Of a DNA stretch of 64,000 nucleotides, positions 55,478 through 63,993 are shown one piece after another (position 1 is the stretch's first letter; each line of letters begins with the position of its first letter). A program made the position numbers and the translations under genes. The DNA is from an uncultured Eubacteriales bacterium (GTDB lineage Bacteria > Bacillota > Clostridia > Oscillospirales > Acutalibacteraceae): positions 47,987 through 111,986 of the forward strand of contig CAKSIH010000004.1 of the NCBI GenBank assembly GCA_934462705.1. The letters run 5' to 3'. The notes beneath the pieces are model-generated. The model worked only from the letters and a program-made list of their open reading frames with translations. It was not told the DNA's origin and made no database searches.

Positions 55478-56421
55478 CTACGTATTATATCCTCTCCATT
55501 TTGCGGAATTACTTCTTTTATCGCCCTTATTGCTACCTCTATCATGTCATCATCTGGCTCCTTGGTGGTTATTCTTTGCATCCACACTCCTGGCAGTGAT
55601 ATTGCTCTTGTGAGCTTATTATCATATTTTCCGCAAATTCTTATCAGCTCATAACCCACCGCAACCAGCACCGGAACACACATAAGCTTTATCGCAAGAC
55701 GGATGCCTGCTTGCTTAAATGGTATAAAAAATCCTATGAAAATTCCCAGCAATACCATTATCACTATGAAACTCGTTCCGCAGCGAGGATGAAATCTTTT
55801 ATATTTTTTTACGTTTTCAACCGTCAACTCATCTCCATACTCATAGCAAAAAATAGTCTTGTGCTCTGCACCATGATACTTAAATACTCTTTTTATATCT
55901 TTCAATTGTGAACACAACAATATGTACAAAAAGAATAGCACAATTCTGAGTACCCCTTCAAAAATCGAACGGTAAAACGATGTCTCACCCAATGCCGGAA
56001 TTTGACCAATGGTTACATTAAAAATCCAAGTTGGAAAAAACATAAAAAGTAAAATTCCAATTCCAACACCCAAAACGCTCGCAATTCCTACAACCACATT
56101 TAAAAATTTGTCACCAAAGTGTTCTTCAATAAACTTACTAAATTTAGATGGCTCCTCTTCTTCTTCAGAAATCGATTTCTCTGCAGAAATTGCAAGTGCT
56201 TTTTGACCAATCATTAAAGAATCTATAAACCCAGCTATTCCACGAAAAAAGGGCAGCTTAAATATTTTATATTTTTCGGCCAAAGATGTAACCTTTAAAT
56301 CTTCAACGTAAATTGAACCATCTTCTGTGCGTACTGCTACAGATGTTTTTTTCGGCCCGCGCATCATTATTCCCTCAATTAACGCCTGCCCACCAATTGA
56401 TGTTATTAACTTCTCTTTCAT
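55474..56421 (-). CDS. DUF1385 family membrane protein
   Basis: A 315-residue protein. S-I-G-G-Q-A-L-I-E-G-I-M-M-R-G-P near residue 8 and R-F-H-P-R-C-G-T-S-F near 208 are family hallmarks. Four to five membrane segments are visible between about 105 and 265. Its function is unknown; genomic pairing with prmC is common in Firmicutes. GGGGGAG precedes the ATG. Confidence 0.92.
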   Translation of the reverse strand: MKEKLITSIGGQALIEGIMMRGPKKTSVAVRTEDGSIYVEDLKVTSLAEKYKIFKLPFFRGIAGFIDSLMIGQKALAISAEKSISEEEEEPSKFSKFIEEHFGDKFLNVVVGIASVLGVGIGILLFMFFPTWIFNVTIGQIPALGETSFYRSIFEGVLRIVLFFLYILLCSQLKDIKRVFKYHGAEHKTIFCYEYGDELTVENVKKYKRFHPRCGTSFIVIMVLLGIFIGFFIPFKQAGIRLAIKLMCVPVLVAVGYELIRICGKYDNKLTRAISLPGVWMQRITTKEPDDDMIEVAIRAIKEVIPQNGEDIIRR

Positions 56422-56455
56422 TTTACTCCCCCTTAATAGATCTAAGTTTATTTTT

Positions 56456-57883
56456 TTAAACCTTCGATTCAGAATTTTGTCTTATCACCGGTATGGATAT
56501 TGTAACGGTGGTCCCAACATTTTCTCTGCTTTCTATCTCCAACTTTCCGGAATGCAAAAGAACTATGTCGTTTGCAACCGCTAAGCCTATTCCCGAACCC
56601 TTCTGTGTTGTATTTGCCTTATAGAATTTCTCCTTAACATTTGGCAAATGTTCCTGCGGTATTCCACATCCTGTATCTGAAACCACAATTTTAACATATT
56701 CAGAGTCTTCACTTACATTAATTTTTACAAATCCGCCAACCGGCGTGTATTTAAGCGCATTATCAATGATATTTATAAAAACCTGGCGAAGTCTATTTTT
56801 GTCGCCCAAAACCGGTGAAATAATTTGTGGTTCCTCATACTCAAGAAACTTCTTTTCGTCTACAGCCCTGTCCTTAAACATATAAACAGCCTCACCTAGT
56901 TCCGCTAGTATGTCAATTTTATCAAGCGTGAGCACCATTCTTCCACTTTGCATCCTTGAAAAATCAAGAAGTTCCTCCACAATTCCGCAAAGTCTTTCCG
57001 CCTCATGAACTATTATGGTAAGCCCGCGACTTCTCATTTCCGTATCTTTTTCTTCACACAATTGCATAGTCTCTGCCCAGCCTTTTATAGCGGTTAGCGG
57101 TGTTCTAAGCTCATGCGAAACCGATGATATAAAGTCATTTTTCATTTTTTCCGACTCACCAAGCTTCTTTGCCATATAATTTACAGTATCGCAAAGCTCC
57201 CCCACCTCGTCATCATATCTTTTTTCTATCCGCGCATTAAAGTCACCCAAAGCAATCTTTCTTGCCGTCCTTCCTATGTCTCTTATAGGATTAACTATAG
57301 ACTTTATAAAATACGAGCTTGACATGATAACGAAAGCCAAAACAGCCAAACCAACCAATATACATGAAACGATAGACCAAAATATTACTGAATCTACGCT
57401 TTTTAGCGAAACAATGTAGCGCACCGCCCCCATGTACTCACCTTCAGATGAATAAATCGCCTTGGTTAGCGCCATAATATTTTCTCCAGATAAAAGCCTG
57501 CCGGTATACACAGCCTCATGAAAACTATTCGTCTTCGCCTTATCGTAATCCTCAATGTATTCGCCTTCGCTTGGTAAAAATCCCGTAGATGTTATAATAA
57601 CTTGATCTCTGCTATCATAGGCAATAAGCTCCATCAATTTTTTGTCTTCAAAACCTTCAACATATTCCCTTGCTCTTACATTAAAGGCACCTTCTGAGCT
57701 TTCTTCATAATTCGCAAATACCGTTGATAAGCTGCTTGCCTTTGAATAAAGCGTTCGCATTACGCCGCCATAAAAAAAGTTTTGTATAAAAAATGCCAGT
57801 GATACCTCTATGACTATTAATATTAAAATTATAAGACTTAAGCTATTAAAAAACCACCTTTTTGTAATTCCCTTTAAAGCCAT
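56456..57883 (-). CDS. Membrane sensor histidine kinase
   Basis: A 475-residue kinase. The first membrane segment is about 12-34, an extracellular domain follows (about 35-155), then a second membrane segment (about 158-182) and HAMP (about 185-237). H-E-L-R-T-P-L near 253 holds the phosphorylated histidine, N-I-I-D-N-A-L near 370 and G-C-G-I-P and G-S-G-I-G-L near 400-440 bind ATP. ATG 57883 is chosen over the upstream TTG because AAGGGAAC lies just before it. It pairs with the response regulator ten bases upstream and follows the lipoprotein gene. Confidence 0.93.
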   Translation of the reverse strand: MALKGITKRWFFNSLSLIILILIVIEVSLAFFIQNFFYGGVMRTLYSKASSLSTVFANYEESSEGAFNVRAREYVEGFEDKKLMELIAYDSRDQVIITSTGFLPSEGEYIEDYDKAKTNSFHEAVYTGRLLSGENIMALTKAIYSSEGEYMGAVRYIVSLKSVDSVIFWSIVSCILVGLAVLAFVIMSSSYFIKSIVNPIRDIGRTARKIALGDFNARIEKRYDDEVGELCDTVNYMAKKLGESEKMKNDFISSVSHELRTPLTAIKGWAETMQLCEEKDTEMRSRGLTIIVHEAERLCGIVEELLDFSRMQSGRMVLTLDKIDILAELGEAVYMFKDRAVDEKKFLEYEEPQIISPVLGDKNRLRQVFINIIDNALKYTPVGGFVKINVSEDSEYVKIVVSDTGCGIPQEHLPNVKEKFYKANTTQKGSGIGLAVANDIVLLHSGKLEIESRENVGTTVTISIPVIRQNSESKV

Positions 57884-57908
57884 AATCGTTCCCTTCAATT
57901 AATAAAAT

Positions 57909-58607
57909 TTAGGCCTCCCATTTATATCCAAATCCCCACACCGTCAATATGTGCCGTGGCGTTGAAGGTTCGTCTTCTATTTTCATTCTAAGGCGTCTTA
58001 TATTTACGTCAACTATTTTTTCCTCACCAAAATACTCATCGCCCCACACATGTTTTAAAATATCTGTTCTACTAAGCGCCGTGCTTGGATTTGAAAAAAA
58101 GTACTCCATAATTTGAAATTCAACCTGTGTTAAATCTATAAATCTACTAGACTTCGTAAGCGTACGGCTTCTTATATTTAAAACAAATTCCCCCGATGTT
58201 AACTCATCCTTAAATTTATTTTCGTTTCTCATTTTAGAAAGCGAAACCCGCCTGTATACTGAATCTACCCTTGCTACCAACTCCGTTGGACTGAAAGGCT
58301 TCGTTACGTAATCATCCGCACCTATCATTAGCCCTGTAACTTTATCCATTTCTTGAGTTTTGGCTGTTAACATTATTATCCCTATCTCATCGCTGCGCTT
58401 TCTCAGCTCTTTGCACACGGTAAGGCCATCTATTCCCGGCATCATTATATCAAGTATTGCTACATCAAAATCGCCCTGATCTTCATAAAGACTTAATGCC
58501 TGCTCCCCGCAGTCTGCTTCTGTCACATCATAGCCCGCTCTTTGCAAATTTATTACTACAAATTCACGTATTGCAGCTTCATCTTCTGCAACCAATATTT
58601 TTTTCAT
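57909..58607 (-). CDS. OmpR-family response regulator
   Basis: A 232-residue regulator. The receiver domain (1-118) has D9/E10, phosphoacceptor D54 in L-D-I-M-M-P, T-A-K near 82 and K-P-F near 104. A winged-helix DNA-binding domain spans about 135-230. AGGAGG precedes the ATG. The cognate kinase follows; targets cannot be read from the sequence. Confidence 0.95.
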   Translation of the reverse strand: MKKILVAEDEAAIREFVVINLQRAGYDVTEADCGEQALSLYEDQGDFDVAILDIMMPGIDGLTVCKELRKRSDEIGIIMLTAKTQEMDKVTGLMIGADDYVTKPFSPTELVARVDSVYRRVSLSKMRNENKFKDELTSGEFVLNIRSRTLTKSSRFIDLTQVEFQIMEYFFSNPSTALSRTDILKHVWGDEYFGEEKIVDVNIRRLRMKIEDEPSTPRHILTVWGFGYKWEA

Positions 58608-58624
58608 TGTGTGTCCTCCTATTT

Positions 58625-60010
58625 TTATCTCATGGAAAATAGCTGTTCTATCTCTTTCACGTCTATGCTCAAAGGACTCTCCGAATTTAAAACCTTTGCC
58701 ACATAAACTCCATTTGTCGTTTCTTCAAGCACCAAATACTCTGATTTGTTATCCATATTACTCCAACTGTCCAAGTTCACCACCTGAATCATCATTAAAT
58801 CTACACCAGCAATTATACTGGAATCTGCTCTAATCTTTTCAGCAACCGTCATCGTCCTTGAACTTCCATCATACTTAACAAGTATCTTATAGCCCTGATG
58901 CTCAAGATCTACCCATTTGTCGGGAATTCCCATTATATACGCATCTGGGTCATTGTTAAGATACTCTCTTATGCTAATGGTCTGTGCTGTTTGTGTATTG
59001 TATACAATCCACGATACAATATATGCCTCATTCTTGTAAGACATATATTGATAGGAATCTATGCTTGGAATTTCTATTATTCCATCCCCATTTACATCTG
59101 CAGATAAAATCAAACTTTCACGGTAAAACAGCTGCGATTTATGTGTTTGTACATTATATAAAGGTGTAACCAATCTTTCCTTCTGGGTATCCCAATATAC
59201 TATTTCTGTAGCAACAACATTGCCAGACACCATTGAATCAACCACTGCACCCTTTTGGGAAGCGTCAATCTGCCCAAACAATGTATTTGCATATCTTAAT
59301 GCTGTGCTATCCATAGGCGCCTTATCCATAACCTTAAATTTATATAATAAACACTGCGATAAGCCGTCTTTTTCACACCTTATAAGTTTTGCATTTGCCT
59401 CTCTATCACTTGTTTTGTCTTCCGACTCAGCATTAGAATCCGTCCTGCTAAGCGTTAAAGTCAACAACTCGTCATGATTGTCTCCGTCAAAATCCGCAAC
59501 TATAAAATCAGAATAGGTCTCTTCAAGCACTTGGGTAGTATATTCAGTGTCCTTATAGCACATAGCAATTGTTTTTCCGGAATTATTGTAGCTGCTAAAT
59601 CCAACAAAAACTTTTTTTTGACCGTCTCCATCAATATCCCCAAAGCACACCTTGTCTACATCAGAAGCCTTATATTTAAAATCCCCGGAGTTTACATATT
59701 TGCCGTTTACCTTGTCTATTATGGCCACATGTGTTATAGATTCCTCATTGACTACCTGATATATAGCAATAGCTTCGTCCTCGCCATCATTGTCAATATC
59801 CTGCATTATAATAGCCGAACGGTAATCTCCATTTTGAGGGTATTTAAAGTTTATTTCATTTCCAGAAACCTCTTCTATAGCACCCACTATTTCAGCCATC
59901 TCACCGGTAGGCTTGGGAGGACGCATAAGCTTGTCCGTCTCTATATTTCCAAATGCACACCCAGACAGCATAAAAAGTCCCAATGCCAACATGAATCCAA
60001 TCCATTTCCT
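58625..60010 (-). CDS. Lipoprotein with FG-GAP-like Asp/Gly repeats
   Basis: A 461-residue lipoprotein of unknown function. The lipobox L-S-G-C places the lipidated cysteine at residue 19. Repeated acidic motifs of the D-x-D-x-D-G type (D-I-D-N-D-G, D-I-D-G-D-G, D-F-D-G-D, D-V-N-G-D-G) suggest a calcium-binding beta-propeller-like fold. GTG 60010 is preferred, nine bases after AAGGGA; a longer frame would precede the signal sequence. It overlaps no gene from this start but its longer frame overlaps trmB. Position directly before the two-component genes suggests it may feed that sensor. Confidence 0.8.
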   Translation of the reverse strand, partial: RKWIGFMLALGLFMLSGCAFGNIETDKLMRPPKPTGEMAEIVGAIEEVSGNEINFKYPQNGDYRSAIIMQDIDNDGEDEAIAIYQVVNEESITHVAIIDKVNGKYVNSGDFKYKASDVDKVCFGDIDGDGQKKVFVGFSSYNNSGKTIAMCYKDTEYTTQVLEETYSDFIVADFDGDNHDELLTLTLSRTDSNAESEDKTSDREANAKLIRCEKDGLSQCLLYKFKVMDKAPMDSTALRYANTLFGQIDASQKGAVVDSMVSGNVVATEIVYWDTQKERLVTPLYNVQTHKSQLFYRESLILSADVNGDGIIEIPSIDSYQYMSYKNEAYIVSWIVYNTQTAQTISIREYLNNDPDAYIMGIPDKWVDLEHQGYKILVKYDGSSRTMTVAEKIRADSSIIAGVDLMMIQVVNLDSWSNMDNKSEYLVLEETTNGVYVAKVLNSESPLSIDVKEIEQLFSMR

Positions 60011-60032
60011 CACTTTTTCACATCCCTTATTG

Positions 60033-60686
60033 TCATACTTCAGCAATCAAAAACTTTATTTTTATTCCTTCACTTGCAAACATTTTCTCATGTTCAGTTT
60101 CAACATTTCCCTCAAAACCAGAGTTATGTAAATCATACGTTAAATATTTTATATTAAACCCTGCATCCTTAAAATAACTAATGCTGTCTTCAAAAAGGCC
60201 ACAGTCATCGGTTTTAAAATATATCTCTCCCTTTTTCGATAAAAACTCCCTATACTGGTTAAGTTGCCTGGGATGAGTAAGCCGCCTTTTTTTGTGCTTA
60301 GCCCTCGGCCAAGGATTGCAAAAATTTATATATATTCTGTCGAATCTATCTTCGTCGCCAAAAACAAGGTTAATTCTTTCAATGTTGTGCGCCGTTAAAA
60401 GGACATTTTTTACCTCAAGATTTCTTTCATAAAAAACCCTCTGCACATTTCTTTTCGCAAGCCCCAGCATCTCACTTTTTATATCAACTGCAATAAAGTT
60501 TACATCTACCTCACTGCTGGCTTTCTTTGCAATAAAAGATCCCTTGCCACAGCCCAATTCTAAGTGCATAGGTTTTTGTACATCAAACTGACCTGCCCAG
60601 TTTCCATAATTTTTCACAGGTTCATCAACAAAAAAATTACAAGCTTCAAGTTCCGGCCGAACCCACGCTTTTCTACGTATTCTCAT
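60033..60686 (-). CDS. trmB: tRNA (guanine-N7)-methyltransferase
   Basis: A 217-residue enzyme methylating G46 of tRNA. R-R-K-A-W-V-R-P-E-L near residue 4, the SAM motif L-G-C-G-K-G-S-F near 46, and F-C-N-P-W-P-R-A-K-H-K-K-R-R near 145 are typical. ATG 60686 matches relatives. The only ribosome binding site (60718-60723) is 31 bases away, but a 24-base hairpin between them reduces the effective distance to seven. Confidence 0.94.
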   Translation of the reverse strand: MRIRRKAWVRPELEACNFFVDEPVKNYGNWAGQFDVQKPMHLELGCGKGSFIAKKASSEVDVNFIAVDIKSEMLGLAKRNVQRVFYERNLEVKNVLLTAHNIERINLVFGDEDRFDRIYINFCNPWPRAKHKKRRLTHPRQLNQYREFLSKKGEIYFKTDDCGLFEDSISYFKDAGFNIKYLTYDLHNSGFEGNVETEHEKMFASEGIKIKFLIAEV

Positions 60687-60691
60687 ATTAT

Positions 60692-60715
60692 AGCAAAACA
60701 ATATATTATTTTGCT
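60692..60715 (-). promoter_or_regulatory. Hairpin between ribosome binding site and start of trmB
   Basis: AGCAAAA and TTTTGCT form a 7-bp stem whose removal sets the GGAGGG-to-ATG spacing to seven bases. Confidence 0.6.
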
Positions 60716-60894
60716 CTCCCTCCTTTTAGGTATTTATTTTTATTATATCAGAAAAAAATATATTTGTGTAGAATATAAACCTCTTTTTGTGTAAACAATT
60801 TATTAATTTGTATGAATCAGCTATTGAAATCATTGCAAAATAAATGTATAATTTAAACCAATAATAACTATTAGTTTTTAGGAGGATTTACTGA

Positions 60895-61518
60895 ATGAAT
60901 GTTCTCGTTATAGGTTGCGGAAAGCTTGGCTCCAGACTTGCAAACAGCCTTTTTCATCACGGGCATACTGTTTCTATTGTGGATATAAAACCCGAATCTT
61001 TTCAACAACTAGATGACGATTTTGACGGACTTACTGTTATTGGCATGCCTATGGATATGAATGTGCTGCGAAATGCCGGTGTTGAAAACTGTGATGCTGT
61101 AGCCGTGGTTACTTCTGATGACAACCTTAACATTACAGTATCTCAAATTGTAAGAGAATTTTTTTACGTTGACAATGTTGTTGCCAGAATTACCGACCCT
61201 GCTCGCGAAGATGTTTTTCATCATTTTGGGCTTAAAACCATCTGCCAAACAAACCTTGCCTCAAGCGCTATTTTTTCTGCAATAACTCAGGAAATTCCCG
61301 AAAGGCAGCTCCACTTTGGCGACCGTACAATAGGTGTCAACGCGCGCGAAATTGACCCTATTTTAGTGGGCCGAAATTTAAATGCCATTCCTGTTAAGGC
61401 AGATCAAACTATTATGGGCATTTTACGTGAAGATGGCTCCATTTTTTTATTTGACGGCAGACAAGAAATTATTCTTAACCCCAAAGATAAAATTTTATAT
61501 GCTATAATATCAGATTAA
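60895..61518 (+). CDS. TrkA/KtrA-type RCK protein 1
   Basis: A 207-residue cytoplasmic regulator. G-C-G-K-L-G-S at residues 7-13 is the nucleotide-binding loop, and D28 ends the second strand. An RCK_N domain (1-125) is followed by RCK_C (about 135-207). Such proteins gate K+ channels or transporters in response to nucleotides. GGAGG precedes the ATG. A second copy follows, but no KtrB/TrkH membrane partner is in the window. Confidence 0.88.
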   Translation: MNVLVIGCGKLGSRLANSLFHHGHTVSIVDIKPESFQQLDDDFDGLTVIGMPMDMNVLRNAGVENCDAVAVVTSDDNLNITVSQIVREFFYVDNVVARITDPAREDVFHHFGLKTICQTNLASSAIFSAITQEIPERQLHFGDRTIGVNAREIDPILVGRNLNAIPVKADQTIMGILREDGSIFLFDGRQEIILNPKDKILYAIISD

Positions 61519-61523
61519 TACAC

Positions 61524-61568
61524 AAGGAAGGTGGGTATACATTCATTTTGTGAATGTTTTATATTATG
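61524..61568 (+). promoter_or_regulatory. Ribosome binding site separated from start by a hairpin (second trkA-type gene)
   Basis: AAGGAAGGTGGG at 61524-61535 is followed by the hairpin ACATTCA/TGAATGT (61539-61557, loop TTTTG) and then ATG 61566. Without the hairpin the spacing would be about 11 bases. Confidence 0.55.
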
Positions 61569-62225
61569 AAAATTGTTATAGTTGGTGGGGGAAAATTAGG
61601 ATTTTACCTCTCTGAGACCATGCTAGACAGGGACTACGAAGTCAAACTAATTGAAAAAGACCAAAATAAATGTGTAAAGCTTGCCGATGCTTTAAATGCT
61701 GAGGTTATTTGTGGCGACGGAACCGAAATTGAGGTTTTAGCCGGCGCAGGAATCAACCGGGCCGACTGTTTCATTGCTGTCACCGGCAGCGACCAAGATA
61801 ACCTTGTGGCGTCTCAGCTCGCAAAAAAGAAATTTTTAGTTAAAAAAGTAATTACAAGGGCAAATAATCCTCGAAACCTCGAAGCCCTGCGCAAACTTGG
61901 AATGCATAATGCAGTTAGTAGTACAGAGATTATTACAAGACTGATTGAGCAGGAAGTTGAAAGTGCGGGTGTAAGGTTGCTTGCCAGCCTTAATAAAGGG
62001 CGGGCTGCTATTTGTGAAGTTGCAGTACCTGTAGAAGCTAAAGTAGATGGCACCCCCCTTAAGGACATAGAATTACCTAAATCTTCACTTATTGTTTCAA
62101 TAACTAGAAACGAACAGCTAATAATTCCTCAAGGTGACACAAAAATATATTCAGGTGACGATGTTGTCGCTATTTGCGAGGGAAATTCACAAAAAAAATT
62201 AATGAAAATATTTAATGAAAAATAA
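61566..62225 (+). CDS. TrkA/KtrA-type RCK protein 2
   Basis: A 219-residue paralogue of the preceding gene. G-G-G-K-L-G-F near residue 7 binds nucleotide and I-E-K-D follows the second strand. RCK_N (1-130) and RCK_C (about 140-219) are both complete. ATG 61566 is preferred over ATG 61554, which lies inside the leader hairpin. The two proteins may form a hetero-oligomer on one K+ transporter. A short terminator follows. Confidence 0.88.
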   Translation: MKIVIVGGGKLGFYLSETMLDRDYEVKLIEKDQNKCVKLADALNAEVICGDGTEIEVLAGAGINRADCFIAVTGSDQDNLVASQLAKKKFLVKKVITRANNPRNLEALRKLGMHNAVSSTEIITRLIEQEVESAGVRLLASLNKGRAAICEVAVPVEAKVDGTPLKDIELPKSSLIVSITRNEQLIIPQGDTKIYSGDDVVAICEGNSQKKLMKIFNEK

Positions 62226-62233
62226 CAATTAAC

Positions 62234-62259
62234 GCGATTCTTTACGAATCGCATTTTTC
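62234..62259 (+). terminator. Terminator of the trkA-type pair
   Basis: GCGATTC/GAATCGC with a five-base loop followed by a T-run. Confidence 0.78.
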
Positions 62260-62294
62260 TTGTAGCAAAAATAAAATTTTAAGGAGAAATAATA

Positions 62295-63068
62295 ATGAAA
62301 GTACTAGCTATTGGTGACGTAGTTGGAAATTCTGGTTGCGAATTTTTAAGAAAAAAACTTCCCGAAGTAAAACAAAAATATAATATAGATTTAGTAATTG
62401 CAAATGGTGAAAATTCAGCCGAGGGAAACGGTATTACACCTTATTCTGCTGACTTTTTACTAAACAGCGGCGTAGACGTTATAACCACAGGAAATCATTG
62501 CTTTAGGCGAAGAGAAATGTACAAAAAATATGACGATTGCTTTAATATTATACGTCCCGCAAATTTCCCAACTTCATTTTCACCAGGGACCGGTGTTTGT
62601 GTTTTAGATATGTTAAAATATCAAGTAGTTATTATAAACATCATGGGAACAGTATTCATGGAGCCAATTGACTCTCCCTTTAAAGTTATTGATAAAATTT
62701 TGAAAAGTCAACCTAAGGATTCTATAATTATTGTGGATTTCCACGCCGAAGCCACGTCTGAAAAAAGAGCTATGGGCTTTTACTTAAATGGAAGAGTTTC
62801 TGCTATTTTTGGAACCCATACACACATTCCAACTGCAGATGCATGTATATTGCGTGGTGGAACTGGGTATATTACTGATGTCGGCATGACTGGGGTTATA
62901 GAATCAAACCTCGGCGTTAAACCTGAGATTATAATCAAAAAGCTTACTACAAAAATGCCTGTGCGATTTGAGTACGCATCCGGCGAATGCAAGATGGATA
63001 TTGTGATTTTAGACATAGACGAAAAGTCGAGAAAAACCACTGATATTAAACGATTGACGGTTATTTAA
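62295..63068 (+). CDS. ymdB: YmdB-family metallophosphoesterase
   Basis: A 257-residue enzyme of the YmdB group (2',3'-cyclic nucleotide phosphodiesterase activity is reported for members). G-D-V-V-G near residue 7, N-G-E-N-S-A near 36, T-G-N-H near 65, D-F-H-A-E near 150 and G-T-H-T-H-I-P near 175 are the dimetal site segments. AAGGAG precedes the ATG. It is followed by spoVS, as in Bacillus, but rny is not its upstream neighbour. Confidence 0.93.
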   Translation: MKVLAIGDVVGNSGCEFLRKKLPEVKQKYNIDLVIANGENSAEGNGITPYSADFLLNSGVDVITTGNHCFRRREMYKKYDDCFNIIRPANFPTSFSPGTGVCVLDMLKYQVVIINIMGTVFMEPIDSPFKVIDKILKSQPKDSIIIVDFHAEATSEKRAMGFYLNGRVSAIFGTHTHIPTADACILRGGTGYITDVGMTGVIESNLGVKPEIIIKKLTTKMPVRFEYASGECKMDIVILDIDEKSRKTTDIKRLTVI

Positions 63069-63276
63069 TTTTGCGGTTAATGTTTAAAACAATTGTGTAT
63101 AGTAAAATTCTCATAAATAAGTTGTCTAAATAAATAAAATGATGTAGTTTATTTAATTATTTCGCTGAAAATGGGGAAAAAACTATTTTTTTTTCAAAAA
63201 CATCTTGTAAAATATCGAAAATGCATATATTATATATTTGTATTCTTTAAATCATTATAAAAATGGAGGTTCTAAT

Positions 63277-63543
63277 ATGGAAATTTTAAAAGTATCTTCT
63301 AAATCTGCTCCAAACGCCGTTGCAGGTGCTATTGCTGGAGTTATTCGTGAGCAAGGCTGTGTTGAAATTCAATCAGTCGGTGCTAGTGCCGCTAACCAAG
63401 CTATAAAGTCCATTGCTATTGCAAGAGGCTACTTAGCTCCAACAGGCGTAGAACTTGTTTGTATACCTGCTTTTGTCAATGTGACAATTGATGGTGAAGA
63501 CCGCACCGCTATTAAACTAATTGTAGAAACAAAAAAACTTTAG
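63277..63543 (+). CDS. spoVS: Stage V sporulation protein S
   Basis: An 88-residue Alba-fold protein. V-S-S-K-S-x-P-N-A-V-A-G-A-I-A-G near residue 6 and Q-S-V-G-A-S-A-A-N-Q-A-I-K near 33 are diagnostic. SpoVS influences sporulation and coat formation and probably binds nucleic acid. ATG 63277 follows GGAGG; the longer frame upstream is not needed. Confidence 0.96.
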   Translation: MEILKVSSKSAPNAVAGAIAGVIREQGCVEIQSVGASAANQAIKSIAIARGYLAPTGVELVCIPAFVNVTIDGEDRTAIKLIVETKKL

Positions 63544-63564
63544 TTTTAATATCTAATATTATTT

Positions 63565-63608
63565 AAACCCTCAGCCACATAAGCTTAAAGCTTATGGTTG
63601 AGGGTTTT
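63565..63608 (+). terminator. Terminator of spoVS
   Basis: A long stem (AAACCCTCA...TGAGGGTTT with an inner ATAAGC/GCTTAT stem) followed by five T residues. Confidence 0.86.
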
Positions 63609-63610
63609 TG

Positions 63611-63781
63611 CTAATGTAAAAATATTTCCTTTACAAAGTTTATAGCTATATCCGTTCCCCATACTACCAGCCAAACTAACATTACGAATAAAAATGCCGA
63701 TAATATTCTCGTTGCATTTAATTTTTCCGGTTGTTCCTGCTTGCTTTCTAAAATGCTGTCATCTTGCTTTTGCACCTTCAT
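63611..63781 (-). CDS. Small single-pass membrane protein
   Basis: A 56-residue protein not recognised by family. Residues 1-20 are polar and rich in Lys, Gln and Glu. Residues 26-42 form a hydrophobic segment with aromatic residues (F-L-F-V-M-L-V-W-L-V-V-W), and the C-terminus is amphipathic. GGAGGG lies six bases before the ATG, which argues that it is real. It ends in the T-run of the spoVS terminator, so that hairpin may serve both strands. Confidence 0.68.
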   Translation of the reverse strand: MKVQKQDDSILESKQEQPEKLNATRILSAFLFVMLVWLVVWGTDIAINFVKEIFLH

Positions 63782-63940
63782 TTTGGCCCTCCATAATTTT
63801 TTGTTTTTATTATATCACAGCAGCAACGTTAATGCAATTTGTGGCCCCTCGGATTAAAAAAAGGCCCCGGAGACGCGCGCCCCGCATCAATCACGCAAAC
63901 ATATTTTATATATAAATTTTGCCTTATCCTTTAAAAAATC
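63782..63940. other. Intergenic, GC-rich island without clear pairing
   Basis: A GC-rich stretch near 63843-63892 (GGCCCC twice, then GCGCGC) stands out from AT-rich flanks but does not fold into the multi-arm shape of the other elements. Confidence 0.4.
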
Positions 63941-63961
63941 ATAAATTCTTCATAAAATATA

Positions 63962-63993
63962 TTGACATCCCCCCCCCCCCCTTATGGTATAAT
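63962..63993 (+). promoter_or_regulatory. Second promoter with a 13-C spacer tract, at the window edge
   Basis: TTGACA at 63962-63967 and extended -10 TGGTATAAT ending at 63993 flank a 20-base spacer with C13 at 63969-63981. The 22 bases upstream and the bases after the -10 box match the promoter at 31069. The gene it drives lies beyond base 64000. Confidence 0.82.

Noticed and set aside
63843..63892. GC-rich stretch as an eighth multi-arm palindrome
   Set aside because: GGCCCC occurs as a direct repeat, not inverted, and no outer stem could be drawn.
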